Source: Montifringilla adamsi (Eukaryota; Chordata; Aves; Passeriformes; Passeridae). From it: a DNA stretch of 64,000 bases. The notes under the pieces were generated by a model. That model was not told where the DNA came from, did no database searches, and saw only the letters and a list, made by a program, of their open reading frames with translations. Within the stretch, counting starts at the first letter, position 1, and each line of letters opens with the position of its first letter. A program made the translations under genes and the position numbers. Shown in pieces: positions 47,503 through 59,799 of this stretch. The stretch lies in assembly GCA_017590115.1 (NCBI GenBank), contig JAGGNK010011003.1:1934558-1998557 (forward strand), read 5' to 3'.

Positions 47503-47945
47503 AGAATCACAGAATTGTTAGGGTTGGAAGGCGCCTCTGGAGATCACGTAGTCCAGCTCCCTGCCACCCCCTCCCCCTGCCAGGGCAGGGTCACCTGGAG
47601 CAGGTGACACAGGAACATGTCCAGTTGGGTTTGGAATGTCTCCAGAGAGACTCCATGCCCTTCTCGGGCAGCCTGTCCCAGTGCTCTGCCACCCTCAATG
47701 TACGTAAGTTCTTGCTCATGTTTAGCTGGAACTTCTGGAGTTTTAGTTTATGCCCACCATCCTGTGACTGGATACCACCGAGAAGAGTCTGGCACCATCC
47801 TCGTGGCACCCACCTTCACGGCATTAATGAGATCAGAAGCCGTGGGGTTCACATCAGGTGGGCAGAGCACCCGGACCGCCTCCTCTGCTGGGACACGTCC
47901 AACCAGCTGCCTCTCAGCCAACTCTAACAGAGCCCCTCGGTGCAG
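47503..47945 (-). mobile_element. CR1 LINE 3' end, minus orientation
   Basis: It starts AGAATCACAGAATTGTTAGG and continues GGTTGGAAGG, the reverse complement of a CR1 tail. CCAGTTGGGTTTGGAATGTC and GGCAGCCTGTCCCAGTGCTC are typical internal CR1 blocks. The 5' limit near 47945 is approximate. Confidence 0.88.
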
Positions 47946-48156
47946 CCACATTTCTCTTCACAGAGAAAAGCAAGGCACAATTCTTCCCAAGAATATTTCT
48001 GGGTTTCACATTCTCTGAACCTCAGAGAAAAGAAAAACAATTCTTATCATTTGCTGTGCCTGTGTTTGTGCCAAAGTAGAATGCAATATAGAGATTGTTT
48101 ACCCAGAGTGATGGTGTTTTGTTTCCTTGGCCGGTCAGGGCCAAGTGTGTCTGTGT

Positions 48157-48303
<147 letters not shown>

Positions 48304-48464
48304 GGGACTGTCGGCTGACAGTCACGAGGTTCTGTGCAGTTGTGAGCAGGGTTGAGTGCTTGGCAGATTCAGTTTAGATGTAATATAACACAGTGTATTA
48401 TAATATAGAGTAATATAGTACAATAAAGTAATTCATTAGCTTTCTGATAAGATGGAGCCAGACG

Positions 48465-48790
48465 CATCGTTCGCTCCCCTGGCCGGGGCTCCATGCACAC
48501 TCTACGCCCCGGCCAGCCCCAGGCCCGCGGCGCACCGGGCGGGGCCGGGGCGGTGTCCCGGCTCCCCCCGCCCCTCGCCGTCCCCACGTGAGCGGCCCCG
48601 CCGGCCGTCCCGGGGCTGCTGCCATGGAGCTGCCGGCCGTCAGCCTCAAGGTAGGGGCTTGCCCTGCCCCCGGGGCTCGGCAGCGGGGCCAGGGGGCGGG
48701 AGGGCGGCTGGGGGCTGCTGCGGCGAGTTGAGCCGCCCCCGGGCGCTCGGATCGGCCCTCCCTGTGTCCTTCTCCTCTCGCACGGTCTCC
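48465..48790. promoter_or_regulatory. AGTRAP: CpG island, AGTRAP promoter
   Basis: CpG-dense sequence with GGGGCGG-type GC boxes spans the AGTRAP start codon at 48624. No TATA box is evident just upstream of the ATG. Confidence 0.7.
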
Positions 48791-51700
48791 GGCCGTGTGC
48801 CTGGTCCAGATCCTGGCGGAGGCCCTGCTCGGAGCTGCCGAGCCCTCTGAGGAGGAAAAACTGAAGTTTCTAGTTTTTTTTATCGCATGGGCAAAGGCTG
48901 CAGAAGTTCTGAACGCCATGAATCCGAGTCGGGGGAGGTTTAGGTTGGCTGTCAGGAAAACGTTTTCCCCAGCGGGTGATCAGGCACTGAACTGCCCCAG
49001 GGCAGTGGTCACAGCATCCAGCCTGTCTGAGTTCAAGGAGCGTTTGGACAATGCTCTCAAGCACAGGCTGGAATTCTTGGGGTGTCCTGTGCAGGGCCAG
49101 GAGTTGGTGATCCTGATGGGTGGGTCCATTCCAACTCAGTGTGTTCTATGATTCTTGGTTAAACCCACCAGGTGATGACTCCAAAGTCAGGGCCAGGAGC
49201 TGGTGATCCTGCTGGGTCACTTCCAGCTCAATGTGTTCTATGACTCTTGGTTAAACCCACCAGGTGATGACTCCAAAGTTTGCCCCTACTTCAGGGGTAT
49301 TGCTAAAGTGGCCAAGGATTGGGAGAAACAAGAGCTGGCTATTAACTAGTATCCATGGAGGTTTCTAGCTCAGCTGACCAGAGCTAAGCCAAGATAAACA
49401 CTGCACAAGATCCCGAGGAGACAAAGCTTTTGCTTGTCAGGCAAGGTATCTTAGAAAAATAAGCCCACTTACTTGGGGTTTATCATCTGATACATAACTG
49501 CAATTGCTTCTCTGCTGGGGAGGGCAGACTCCACTTGTGGGCACTTTGGAAATTTCAGTGAATATCTGATAACCAGAGAAAGGAAATAAAAGAGACTTAA
49601 CCAGTAACGTAACATTTTTCACTTTTGGAAGAAGCACTTCCTTGCTTCTGGCAGTGGATGTTAAAGTCACACTGTGTTTGCTTTGATATTGATGTTTGAT
49701 TCTGATGTCTTCTGTGCTACCAGACATGTGACATTTTCCTCTATTTTTTTTTGTCTTTCACATTTTCAGAGCCCTGAGATTTCTAGGTGTTAGTGTCCTT
49801 TCCCAGCTTCACTACTTTGTGATTTCATTTACTACAGCATGGTTCAGGTGCTTTCTTTGGTTAAAGCTTTACCCAGACACTGAAAGCATCACAGATCACA
49901 TCAGGGCTTTTTCTGCCGATTTGTTAAGCTGTGAGCAGTGGCCTTGGACCAGGCTGCCTATGGGTTGGATGGGAGAGGAGTATTATCTCTGCTACCATTA
50001 TTAATTCAGCTTTGTACAGGACAGCTTTCATGTGGCTGTATTAAAGAAAAGATTGGTGTTCATATAATGATGAATACCCCTCTTACTAGTTCACCAAGAA
50101 AAGCAACTTCCCTCATTAGAGACAAGTAAGCAAATGGATTTTTCAAGGCCCAGCTTGTGGATTATATTACATTCTGGAAACTAGCTGATACTTTGCTCTG
50201 ACAAGTTTGGACTACTGTGTGATTCCCAGGGCACTGGGAAGATTAAAATATTTTGCCTTCTGCTTTATTTTTTAACTTGGTTTGATTATTTTTTTCCATG
50301 CTGAAACAACAGTGAAAACTAAGGACATTTAATTAAAAAGTTTGCCAACATGAAATACATGTTCTAACGTGGGAAATGGAGATAGGGGAGCTGAAAAACG
50401 CTGACTTTTCGATGAATGAGTCACAAAGACAGCAAAACTAAAATGTTGCCGTTCTTCTCTTGTTTCAGACAACCATTTCCCAATCTCTTGTTAGATAAGT
50501 GTGAGTTTGTCCTGGGCAAACTGTCTTCAGCATTAAGAAATTCCTTGTTTTTAAGTCTGCCACTTCTGCTCTGAGCTGCAAAGACAGGAATTGGGAGTTA
50601 ATAGTTGTACCTACACTTCATTCTGTTCCTGAGTTAGGGCCTGATTCCCTGTAAAATACCACAAAGGTGGGGAAGATTCTTACTCAGAAGGACCTGGAAA
50701 TAACACACACTGCTACTATTCATTGGCATGATCTGCTTACTGGTTCTGTGAGATTATAAAGATGAGCTTGTGATAGAAGTAGTTCCAAGAAAGCTGCATG
50801 ACTGAGCTGTGTTTGTGCCAGAATGGAGCAGTATCTTAGCCTTGGGGTGGCTCTTTAAGCTACTTGCAGAGCTATAAAATTAAGATAGCAGGCTTTGCCC
50901 TGGAGTGGGTGGGGAACATGTTCATTGAACAGGATCTACTGGCTCACTTCTAACAGCCATGCTCAGCAAAACATGGGGGAAGCAGCACAGCCGTGCTTTT
51001 GCCATGACAGCTTGACACCTATGATTATTGAAATAATCACGCAGAGCCTCGAAATACAACGTTTGATTTTGATCAAGCCTGGACAATGCCCTACAATTCA
51101 TGTGCCTGGAAACACACATTTTGTGCTTAGGCATTTTTAAATGCTAAGTCACAGAATCAAGGGATAATAGACATGTCTGTCTGCCATGTGATTAAACCTC
51201 CTACTCAAAGCAAGGCAAACTGCAAAGTTAGATCAAATAGCTCAACTCAAAAATCAGCTGAGTTTTAAAATAAGAACAGAGCCATGTCAGCCCCATTGGA
51301 TAGCCTGTCCCACTGCTTAAGTACTCTCATTATTATCACTCTGTTATAATAATGAGGAGCATCCTCACAGGTGGCCACTCAGATTCATATTTTGGTTTTG
51401 TGTGTTCTCAGGTGAATGTCACTCATAGAGTAGGTGAGCTCACTCGAAAATAGAACTTTAGATACAACAAGAAAATAATTGTGATTTGGAACTGTTTCAT
51501 TTTTAACTTGGTCAGAATTCAGTCTTGTTCTAAGCTCTGTGCTGAAGTGTGTTTAAAGGAGTTCCTATTCCAAAGAATTTCCCATCTAATGAGACCCTGG
51601 CAGACCTAGGCTCTTTTTATGCTTGGCAATTAGTTCCATCGCATGCTGGGATTTGCAAAGGAGGTAAGAATTCTCCTTAGCTCTCCCCAGTTTCCAGTGG

Positions 51701-54700
51701 GGTGCTTTTAATTACATAGCCATCCTTTTTCCCAGAAGAGATGGAGACAAAGGACCCACCTTTCTTATTTTCTGCTCTCACCACTAGTTCATCAGAAACT
51801 TTGGAGTTATTTTCTCAAAAATAAGAAACATATGTCTGTCTTAGCTACAGACTTAAGCCCTTGCATAGATGGAAAAAATTTTAAATTCTTCTGCTGCCTT
51901 CAAATTAACTAATCTCACATAGTACTTGTAGTTTTTCATTAACACTATATTTTCTATGTTAAAGCATACCAACACCACCAGCCAATTCCGTAGTGTGCTG
52001 AAGAACTGTCAGGTAAATTGGACTAATAACTAAAAAGGGAATATATTGGTTTTATTTCAGCAGTCATTCATAGTATCAGCCCTAGTTTACTTGACTTTAT
52101 GCTGATTACTAAACATACTTCATAATTTAGTAACTGCAGTATTGATCTAGACAGCTTTAAAAAAAACCCCACCCTACCTAATTATGTTAACTGGTGAGCC
52201 TTGAGGGGTCTTGGGGGTATGTAACATGCAATTAAATACTACCTAATTAAGAATTTTCCTGATGTTGTGATAGTCTCTTAAGTAAATGCTATTTGCATGT
52301 CTCCATTCTTATCCAGGAACATCTTGTATTTTACTGATTAGCAGTTTTTCCAGTGCGTCTGTGGTACAGTTTGGGAGAAGGGGAAGCATGAGAGGTGGTG
52401 AAACATTTTGTAAGCTTTCATGAACAATTTAAAAAATTAATTAGTAAAAATCTGTCTAAGCAGTGTTGGAAGTTACAGCAAAGTGTAGTGAGTGCTCAGC
52501 AGCTGTGATGGGGCACTGCAGTGAAGGAAGAGCAGGAAGTCATTTGCATTTGCACACTGGCAGAGCAGTGTGAGCCCCAGCAGCTGGGCACCCCTGTGCT
52601 TTCCTGATTGTGCTTCACTGATGTCACAGCTTCACTCTCTTCTCCAGAAACTAGTTTTAAGTTAGAGCATAGAGAGATGTTTTATGTCAAGGAATCTAGC
52701 AGGGTGTCAGTAGATCTTAATTTTTTTTTGTGTGTGTGTCTTAATGCGCCTATCTGCATACAGCTGTCCTGTGTCCACTGAGTAACTTAGGCTTTTGCTG
52801 TGTACTCATTTCCCAATTTTCTTTTTTTCACTTTGGAGGGGGGGCGAGGAGTGTGCTTCAAAGGGGTTTTGGTTATGTGGGTTTGGTTTTTTAATACCAA
52901 GGTCAGCAGAAATGCCAATTTGAAGCCTTTCTCATGGCTAGGAAAAAATGAAAGTGCACCTGTATCCCATGGATCCTCTGATATGTCCAGGCTTCAGCCT
53001 TTCTTTAGTGAGGCTGTTAATAGAGGCTGTCTTCCATATTCTTGCTTTCACAAATACTTAGAGAGGAAATATGAGTGATCTCCCTTTGTTGGAGTGATCA
53101 GCAGGCTACAGATGTAGAAAAAGCCTGAAGTGATATATTGTTGTTCCCATATGCTCTCTGAATAAACATGTAGGGTATGTTTCCTTGGTTACAAAAATGG
53201 CAAGTGGTGGTGAAGAAAATCCTTGTATCACTTATTACAGTACCAGCCTTTCTTCTTAGATTTGTTCCATTAAGCACAAGGACCAGGATCATTAAGGACA
53301 CTTGCAAAGTACAGAATTTGTGACAGCATTATCTTACTGCTGCTCAGGGCACTGTTGGCAACTGGACCTGGTGGCTTCACTGGGAGTGAAAAGAGCTGTG
53401 TGCTCTGGCAGGATCAGGTTCACAGAGTCCTGGAAGAAGACTTCAGGTCTGTTAATACTGCAGTGAGATTGGACCACTGCTCTGAACAGACTGGAAGGAG
53501 GTAAAAGAAGGATTTACTGAGGACTGGAAGGAAATTTTGGGAGCTGTAGGCATGTCTATCCATGGCCTTTTTGGTGATGGGATGCCAGATTGGTCATGTA
53601 TAAACTGTGCTAGCACAGCGTTAATCATATTGCCTGGCTTTCTGTGCAATCTCTTCTGGAGTTCCAAAATTAATAACCCATTTAGAAAAGGCTAAGTGGT
53701 CCCTGAATCAGATGTTGACAGAGATGACAAGAAGAGTGAATGACTACAGTGTAGCACCACAGGACATACTCAGCAACAGATGTGGAGAAAAATAGCTTTG
53801 TCATCACTGTCCCAATTGCTTCACCATCTTTCTGCACTGGTTCATGGGTCCGAGCCACTCTTCCACCCTTCCCTTGGGAACAAGATGGTGCCATTTCACA
53901 TTGATCCTCCCAGAGTTCACCCAACATGCTAACCTGTCTTCCTGTTTGTTTGTTTGTTTTTTTTCATAGGCTATCATTCTGGTACATTGGCTGCTCACAG
54001 TGTGGTGAGTGATTAGTGTCTGGCCTGGGGGAGAAGAGGGTATTCCTTCAAACTAGGAATGGGATGTTCCCTGGGAATCAGCACTCCCTGTTTGTGCCTC
54101 TGTGCAAGAAGATCCTAAATCTAAGAGTGAGGTGTTTGTATGGGATCAGGGATGAAACTACACTGTTGCAGGTTTATTGTGAATGTGAGCTGGATTTTTT
54201 TGTCTCATTTGGCAGGGGATGCATGAATTACATGTTGCCACTCTCCTATGCCTGGGGAAATTTCAGTGTCCTTGCAGTGGGGATCTGGGCCATTGTGCAG
54301 CGAGATTCCCTTGATGCCATAACTATGGTGAGTGTAAGAGTACTGGTCTCCCTCAGCCTGTTCAGGAGGAGGGTGGAGGGCAGAGTCTTTGAGCTAGTGA
54401 TGATTTTCAGCTGTTCCCAATACAGAAGTTCCCTGTTTGGGTGGGTTTGGTTTTTTTGTAAGAGAGCATATAAATCTATGAACTCTGTAAACCATGGTGA
54501 GAAGCATTCACTGTCAATTTTTTTTCTTCTCAGAGATGAGACATACTTGATTCTTCCTTTTTTCACAACTTGCTGTTGTGACCTGTAAGGCCAGATGAGG
54601 ACTCAAAGTGTTTAATATGCTTCAGTTGGAGGGGCTCTTTAAAACCCTCTTCTGAACATTGAATAGATTGGCAAACAAAAATAAGCTATTCTAGAATATA

Positions 54701-57296
54701 TTATAAGAAGATATCTGACAGGAAAAGGCATGAAATACAAGATCATTCATCTAGGAGTATCTGTCTGCCTGGGGCAGTACCAAGAGTGCTGTGTGATGCT
54801 GGGGTGAAGGATGATTGTGCAACATAGCTCTAGCAGGAAATAGATGCAGGCTGTTACTGTCAGTGGTTAAACCCTTGTTCTGTTCATGTCCCATTCTCTG
54901 TCCTTGTTTCCAGTTCTTGACTGGCCTGCTGCTCACAGTTCTCACAGACATCATTCACATCTCTATCTTCTACCCTTCCCACGACTTCCTCAGTGATGCG
55001 AAGCGGTTCAGTATAGGCATGGCCATCTTCAGTCTCCTCCTCAAGCCTGTGTCCTGCTATTTGGTGTATCGGATGTATCGGGAGCGTGGAGGGGAGTACA
55101 CCTTCAACATAGGTAGGATGCTTTTTCTGCTTCCATGTCAGTGTGGCCACCTCCTCGGGACTGCCTTGCACTTTGGACCCTTCAGCCTGAGCTCTGTGCA
55201 ACTGGATTCTACCCTCCAGTCCAGGCAGACAGGCTGCTTGTCTGCTTGCTCATGTTTGTTATCCCATTTTGTCATTCTGGTGTGTCTTTGGCCTTAAATT
55301 TATAGTCTTTCTCTCTCCCCTTGCAGAATTGAAGTTTTTAACATTTTGACATCTCAACACCATTTTACCCACAATGGTGTTAAGAGGCTTTTCCTCTCTT
55401 CCTCCTCCTCCATTTGTGTGTGTTTGTTGGAAACTTTTGGGTGTCCTTTCTTTGTCGACCCTTTTTTTTCCTTCTGGGGGAAAGTAGAGGCAGTATTTCC
55501 TCTGGCTGGATTATGAACAAGAGGGAAATAAAGCTGGATTTCTAAGTCCATGTGGGCCTCACATGTCCTATTTACCTTGATTGCTTTGGACTTTGTTCCT
55601 CATGGAAAATGGGACTAATGTTTACCTGATGGGAGTTAGCTTGGAGACATTTGATTTTTCCCCAGGTTGTATTTGAAAATTATAATGTGGAAGATTTGCC
55701 AGAGAGGATGGGCTGTGGCTAGATGTTCTGTGTCTTGGTCAGCTTTGCCAAGCATTCCTGGTACTAGTTCACGCCTGGGCAGCTGCCAGGGATTGATTGT
55801 TTGCCAGGGATTGTTGTTTGAATTCATGCTGGCAGAACCTGCAGCCTGTCACAGTTCTGTTTGTCATCCTAAGAAGGCTGTGCAGGACAAAAGATGGTGT
55901 ACCTGCATTACAGTGTCTGTCATAAGCTGTCTCTTATTCTGCTTTGGTGGTAGCAAAGATCACACTCCTATGAAAAGAAAAGAAACCTGCAGCAGGAGGA
56001 GAAGCCATGGAAAGAAACCATGGCTTAGGGCACTGTGTGGTATTTTCATCTCTCTGCTACTGGAGTGTGGATGTCATGTCTGCCAGCTACTTGTGAAAAT
56101 CCAGATGGATATGTCTTATGCCTTCTGGGTCAGGAGGCATGTGAGTCACCTGCAGTGCCTTTTTTGTGTCAGTTTTTATTAGCTGCTCACTGTGCTTGTC
56201 ATTGGGATTCAGTATGTGTATAGAAAATATTGATGTCATTGAGGAGTTCATCTCTTTGCTTGGAATTTGGCAGCACTTCTTTTCAACCACACCATCCCAA
56301 ACCAAGAGTCTCCTCTCAGGCACAGGTGGGAATTAAGACACTTTGTAGTTTCATATCCTCTCCTGAACTGTCATTCTTACAAGATTTTCAGTCCTGTGTG
56401 TTGCTTTGTGATGAATGTGCTTGACAAATTTCCTCTTATTTTCCTGCTATCTGGCATTTTCTTTTGAATCCTGCAGTGTTGAAATTTTCCTGGCCTTTTC
56501 TGTCTTGTTTTCCTTCTACACTAAGTCCCTCTTTGTTGCCTTGGAGCATCCTTGCTGCTTAGAACAAATCCCTCATAGTCTAATGGCTATCTGTGATTCA
56601 GGTTGTTTCAACCCATGGCAAATGCCTGGCCCCTAGATAAAGAGCTGTCCATGGATATTCCCTGCTTCCTCTTTCCCTGCTCATCCCCTGGACAGCAGCA
56701 TGATTTTGCACACACAAATTGTTCATGGTGCAATTAGGAGCACCGTTGGACTCAACTTTGGTACCACACTTGAGGCACAGCTGCATTGTTGGGAAGAGTG
56801 GTTCAGGGATGTATCATTCCTTTAAATCTATGTTGTCAGCTAGCCACAGTTCCTGCAGCTTCTGGCTCTGTCTGTTCATTTTTCTGTGAGTTCTCATACA
56901 CTTTATCTTGCTGAAATACATGGTTACAGGAACCTGTTGTGCTGCTATGGGGTATTGTGGTCTTGCTTTCCACACAGCCATATGTGGCTACTAAGAGAGT
57001 GGTTCTCAAGGAAAGAACGGGCATGTTGGAAGGGCTTTTCTTACCTCCTGCCTGTTTAGTGAGGATCACAGACCACAAGTGCTGGGAGCTGGTAAAATGC
57101 GTGCTCCTGAGCTGTTAGTTTCTTCTAGAACATTCAGTTCTTGTGCTTTTGCCTTTGTCCCAAGCTTGTTCCCTTCCATCTCCATGCAGGTGTCACCAGT
57201 GCAGGCCAGGACCAGAGCAGCTACGAGCCCATTGATCAGCCAGACTCGCCTCCACAGTGGCCTTCCTCAAGCAAGGCAGCCCAGCCACCGTACTGA
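48624..57296 (+). CDS. AGTRAP: AGTRAP, angiotensin II receptor-associated protein (159 aa, 5 exons)
   Basis: Exons are 48624-48650, 53970-54004, 54216-54327, 54914-55112 and 57190-57296, with GT-AG borders and joined phases (480 nt, same 159-residue length as human). The N-terminus MELPAVSLK matches human except at one position. Hydrophobic segments lie at about 10-23, 32-48, 59-78 and 90-110. Conserved blocks are QRDS, HISIFYP, SLLLKP and MYRERGGE. The tail (125-159) is Ser/Pro/Gln-rich and diverges from human, as usual for this region. The protein sits in ER, Golgi and endosomal membranes and promotes internalisation of the type 1 angiotensin II receptor through its cytosolic C-terminus. 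Intron 1 is long (5.3 kb) and holds a CR1 copy. The Cys-to-YAW loop at the start of exon 3 is two residues longer than in human. Confidence 0.97.
48933..49158 (+). mobile_element. CR1 LINE 3' end in AGTRAP intron 1
   Basis: It contains GGTTTAGGTTGGCTGTCAGG, CGTTTTCCCCAGCGGGTGAT and the end CAACTCAGTGTGTTCTATGATTCTTGG, typical of a CR1 subfamily different from the TTCTGTG-ending copies. Confidence 0.85.
49093..49279 (+). repeat. 96-bp tandem duplication of CR1 end and flank
   Basis: The segment starting AGGGCCAGGAG at 49093 and ending GATGACTCCAAAGT is repeated from 49189, with about ten differences. The unit includes the CR1 terminus and 3' flank, so the duplication followed the insertion. 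Confidence 0.9.
49280..53960. other. AGTRAP intron 1 remainder: no feature seen
   Basis: 4.7 kb with no supported exon, RNA gene or repeat apart from short homopolymer runs. Confidence 0.45.
55113..57189. other. AGTRAP intron 4: no feature seen
   Basis: 2.1 kb intron. Open frames such as 55667-56182 lack splice or family support. Confidence 0.45.
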
Positions 57297-59370
57297 GGCA
57301 CCCTGCAGCCCAGGACAGACACTGCCCTTGCCCAGCCAAGCCTCCCACTCTTCCCATTGAAGATTTTCCCCTGCTACTGGGAAAATAAGAGAAGATCTGA
57401 TATTTCTTTTGCCTGCCTAAAGGTTAGGCAGATGGGTTCTGCAGTAAGTCCAGAAGATCTTGGAGGTGTCATGTTAAGCACTGTGTAATCCCAGTACTCT
57501 CCTTTCTTCCCTCCCCCTAAATCCCTCCTCTGTACATGTGACTGGATGCACCTTCTGCAGTCTTCCAGTCTTCCATTGTGCTTCCTGTTCTTTATAAGAG
57601 AACCACTCAGAGTACTCCTGGACAAGCAATGTTTAAAAGGCTTATGGACTGCCCTAAAGCAATACAGTGTAGCCTGATTTTATGCAGATACATTTCCAGG
57701 AAACATCTGGGAGTTCCAAAGAGCTGTTTTTGATGGCATTATTTAACTTCTTGTGCTCCCAGTATCTGGTATTGGGTTTTATTAACTGATGCTGTCCTTC
57801 AGGATACTTAAAGTGACTGTTGAATGTAGATTACAGATCCTTTGTGCCTTGAAATATCCTTTTGCCTTCAGCTGCTTGTTTTAACAGAACTTGAAATGTT
57901 ACATTTTTCTAAGAAAACTATAAAATGAACACAGTTTTTCTGTGTTCGAAAAAGTTACACTGGTCACTTATGTCTCATTTGAAAAGGTAGCTTTTCCTGA
58001 GGGCTTGGGACTGTAGCCAGGCAGTCTGGGAGGGTCATTATGGGGGAAGGTCTACAGGGCTCTGATGGCTTTTAGCCTAAGCTTTACTCTGAGAAGTAGA
58101 AAATACTGCATATAAATGTGTGGGTGGGAAGATGGGCTGGTAAAATGGGGATTGAGGAAAGATGGACTTATTTACACTGTAGATGTGAGTTCGATTGGGT
58201 GTGACAAACTATAGACTCTTTTGTTATGCACAGTAAATCTGTCCTGCAGTGGCTTTCAGGTAAGATTCTCAAAAAAGAAAACCAAACAAACAAAACCCCA
58301 GAAGCATGCAAACAACCAAATTTCAACATGATTCATTTACAGAAGAAAATGAGTATGTTAGCTTTGGCAGAATTCTAATGCTAGGAAGATAGGTATTTTT
58401 CAGAAGCAAGTTCATTGTCAAAGTTTGTTATTTTACAACTGCATTTCTCCTGACAAGACCTTCTGCTGTGTGGATTCTTCAGTAACCAAGACCCCTGTTG
58501 ACTTTGCTCTAACCTCCAGAAACATGCCATTTGTATTTTTAAAACCAAGCAGTTTTCTCCCAACTTCGATCCCTTCAAACGTAAGCAGATTCTTCTTCTA
58601 CTCTGCTGCACAAGCACTACATTGACCTCTTGGTGTACCTGAACCAAGCACATAGTAAATGCCATAGAAATGTCGTACATTCTTTTTATAGGCTTTACGT
58701 ATAATATGGCACAAGACTAGGAGTTGGTCTGTTCATGGGTTTAGATGGCAAAGGAAAAGAGTGGGCAGAAGTTGCTGGGGCTTGTGGAGTTGAAGAGCCT
58801 TTATATAATGGGTTTTTCCAGCTCTTTAAAACTGTACAGTGATGGCACAGAGCCCTGAATAAGGCATTAAAATGCTCAGGGATTTTTTTGCCTAGATCCA
58901 TGGACCAAAGACTGAAAATCACTGCTTTTAATGCTCTGGGGTTTGGGTGTTGGCACAGTCAGTTATATCTAGGGAGGCCTTCCCAGAAGTTATACATTGG
59001 AAATACCCATCTAGCTGACCTGCCATGTGCTTTTCTGTGGAAAGTTTGGTACATTTGGGAGCTGCAAGAAGCAGAGCAAGGCACGAGTAACACTGATCTT
59101 TCAGTGCCTCAAGGATACCTATTTTGGGCAGTAAATCAGAGGTGATGATAAAAACAGACCCCTCTCCTGGCTGAGGAGGAAGAGAGTGTTTGTACCTGGT
59201 TCAGGAGGGTGTGAGGGGATTCACAGAGCTGCTGTGCCAGAGCATGGCCTTGGGTGGGCCTCTCGTGGGGTCTCAGCGAGATCTCCTCACCCACACAGGT
59301 GCGATGCTCCATTCGGCTGGTTTTGCTTTGTTTTTTAAAATCCTCGAGTCCTGGCTGTGCCCGGGGTTTT
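57297..59370. other. AGTRAP 3' UTR and intergenic sequence
   Basis: The 3' UTR begins here. I did not find a convincing nearby AATAAA; an ATTAAA at 58866-58871 is a weak candidate. No other gene is visible. Confidence 0.4.
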
Positions 59371-59379
59371 GGGGGTGAG

Positions 59380-59790
59380 CAGGCAGCCCCCTAGGATTAA
59401 GCCTAGCCCGCCCAGGGCAGGTGCCTCCCTCAGCGCTGGGGAGGAGCGGGGAGAGGAAGACGTGGCGGCTGTGCTGAGGCACTGCCCGGGACAGGCACGG
59501 CTCCCGCCCGTCATCAGCCCCTCTCTCCCCGGCCGGGCCCCGGCTTTAATTAGCCATGGCCCAGAGCGGCTTTCCCCGGCCATCTGTAGCCCCGGTCACC
59601 GACCTAATCGGGGGGATAAGCTGCTTATGGAGCCGCAGCTGCAGCGGGCGCGGGGCGCGGCGCTGAGGGGGCCCAGGGTGGCTGTGGCCGCGAAGGAAGG
59701 GCCGGCTCAGACGCGTGTGGTCAGTCCCCGGGGCCCAGCAGTGCGGCCGCTGCCTCTCGGAGTGGGTAAGTGGAGCCTGGGCCGTGGGTG
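59380..59790 (+). promoter_or_regulatory. CpG island and probable first exon of the next gene
   Basis: A compact CpG-rich block precedes the coding exon at 62.26 kb. It ends in a strong plus-strand donor, GAGTGG then GTAAGTGG, at about 59766, so a first exon probably ends there. Whether that exon codes cannot be decided, because the frame open across it has no recognisable sequence. Confidence 0.5.
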
Positions 59791-59799
59791 AGGAGCTGC

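Noticed and set aside
48810..49151. Possible alternative second exon of AGTRAP after CTGGTCCAG
   Set aside because: The frame is open but runs into CR1 sequence without a donor, and the normal exon 2 at 53970 matches the human protein.
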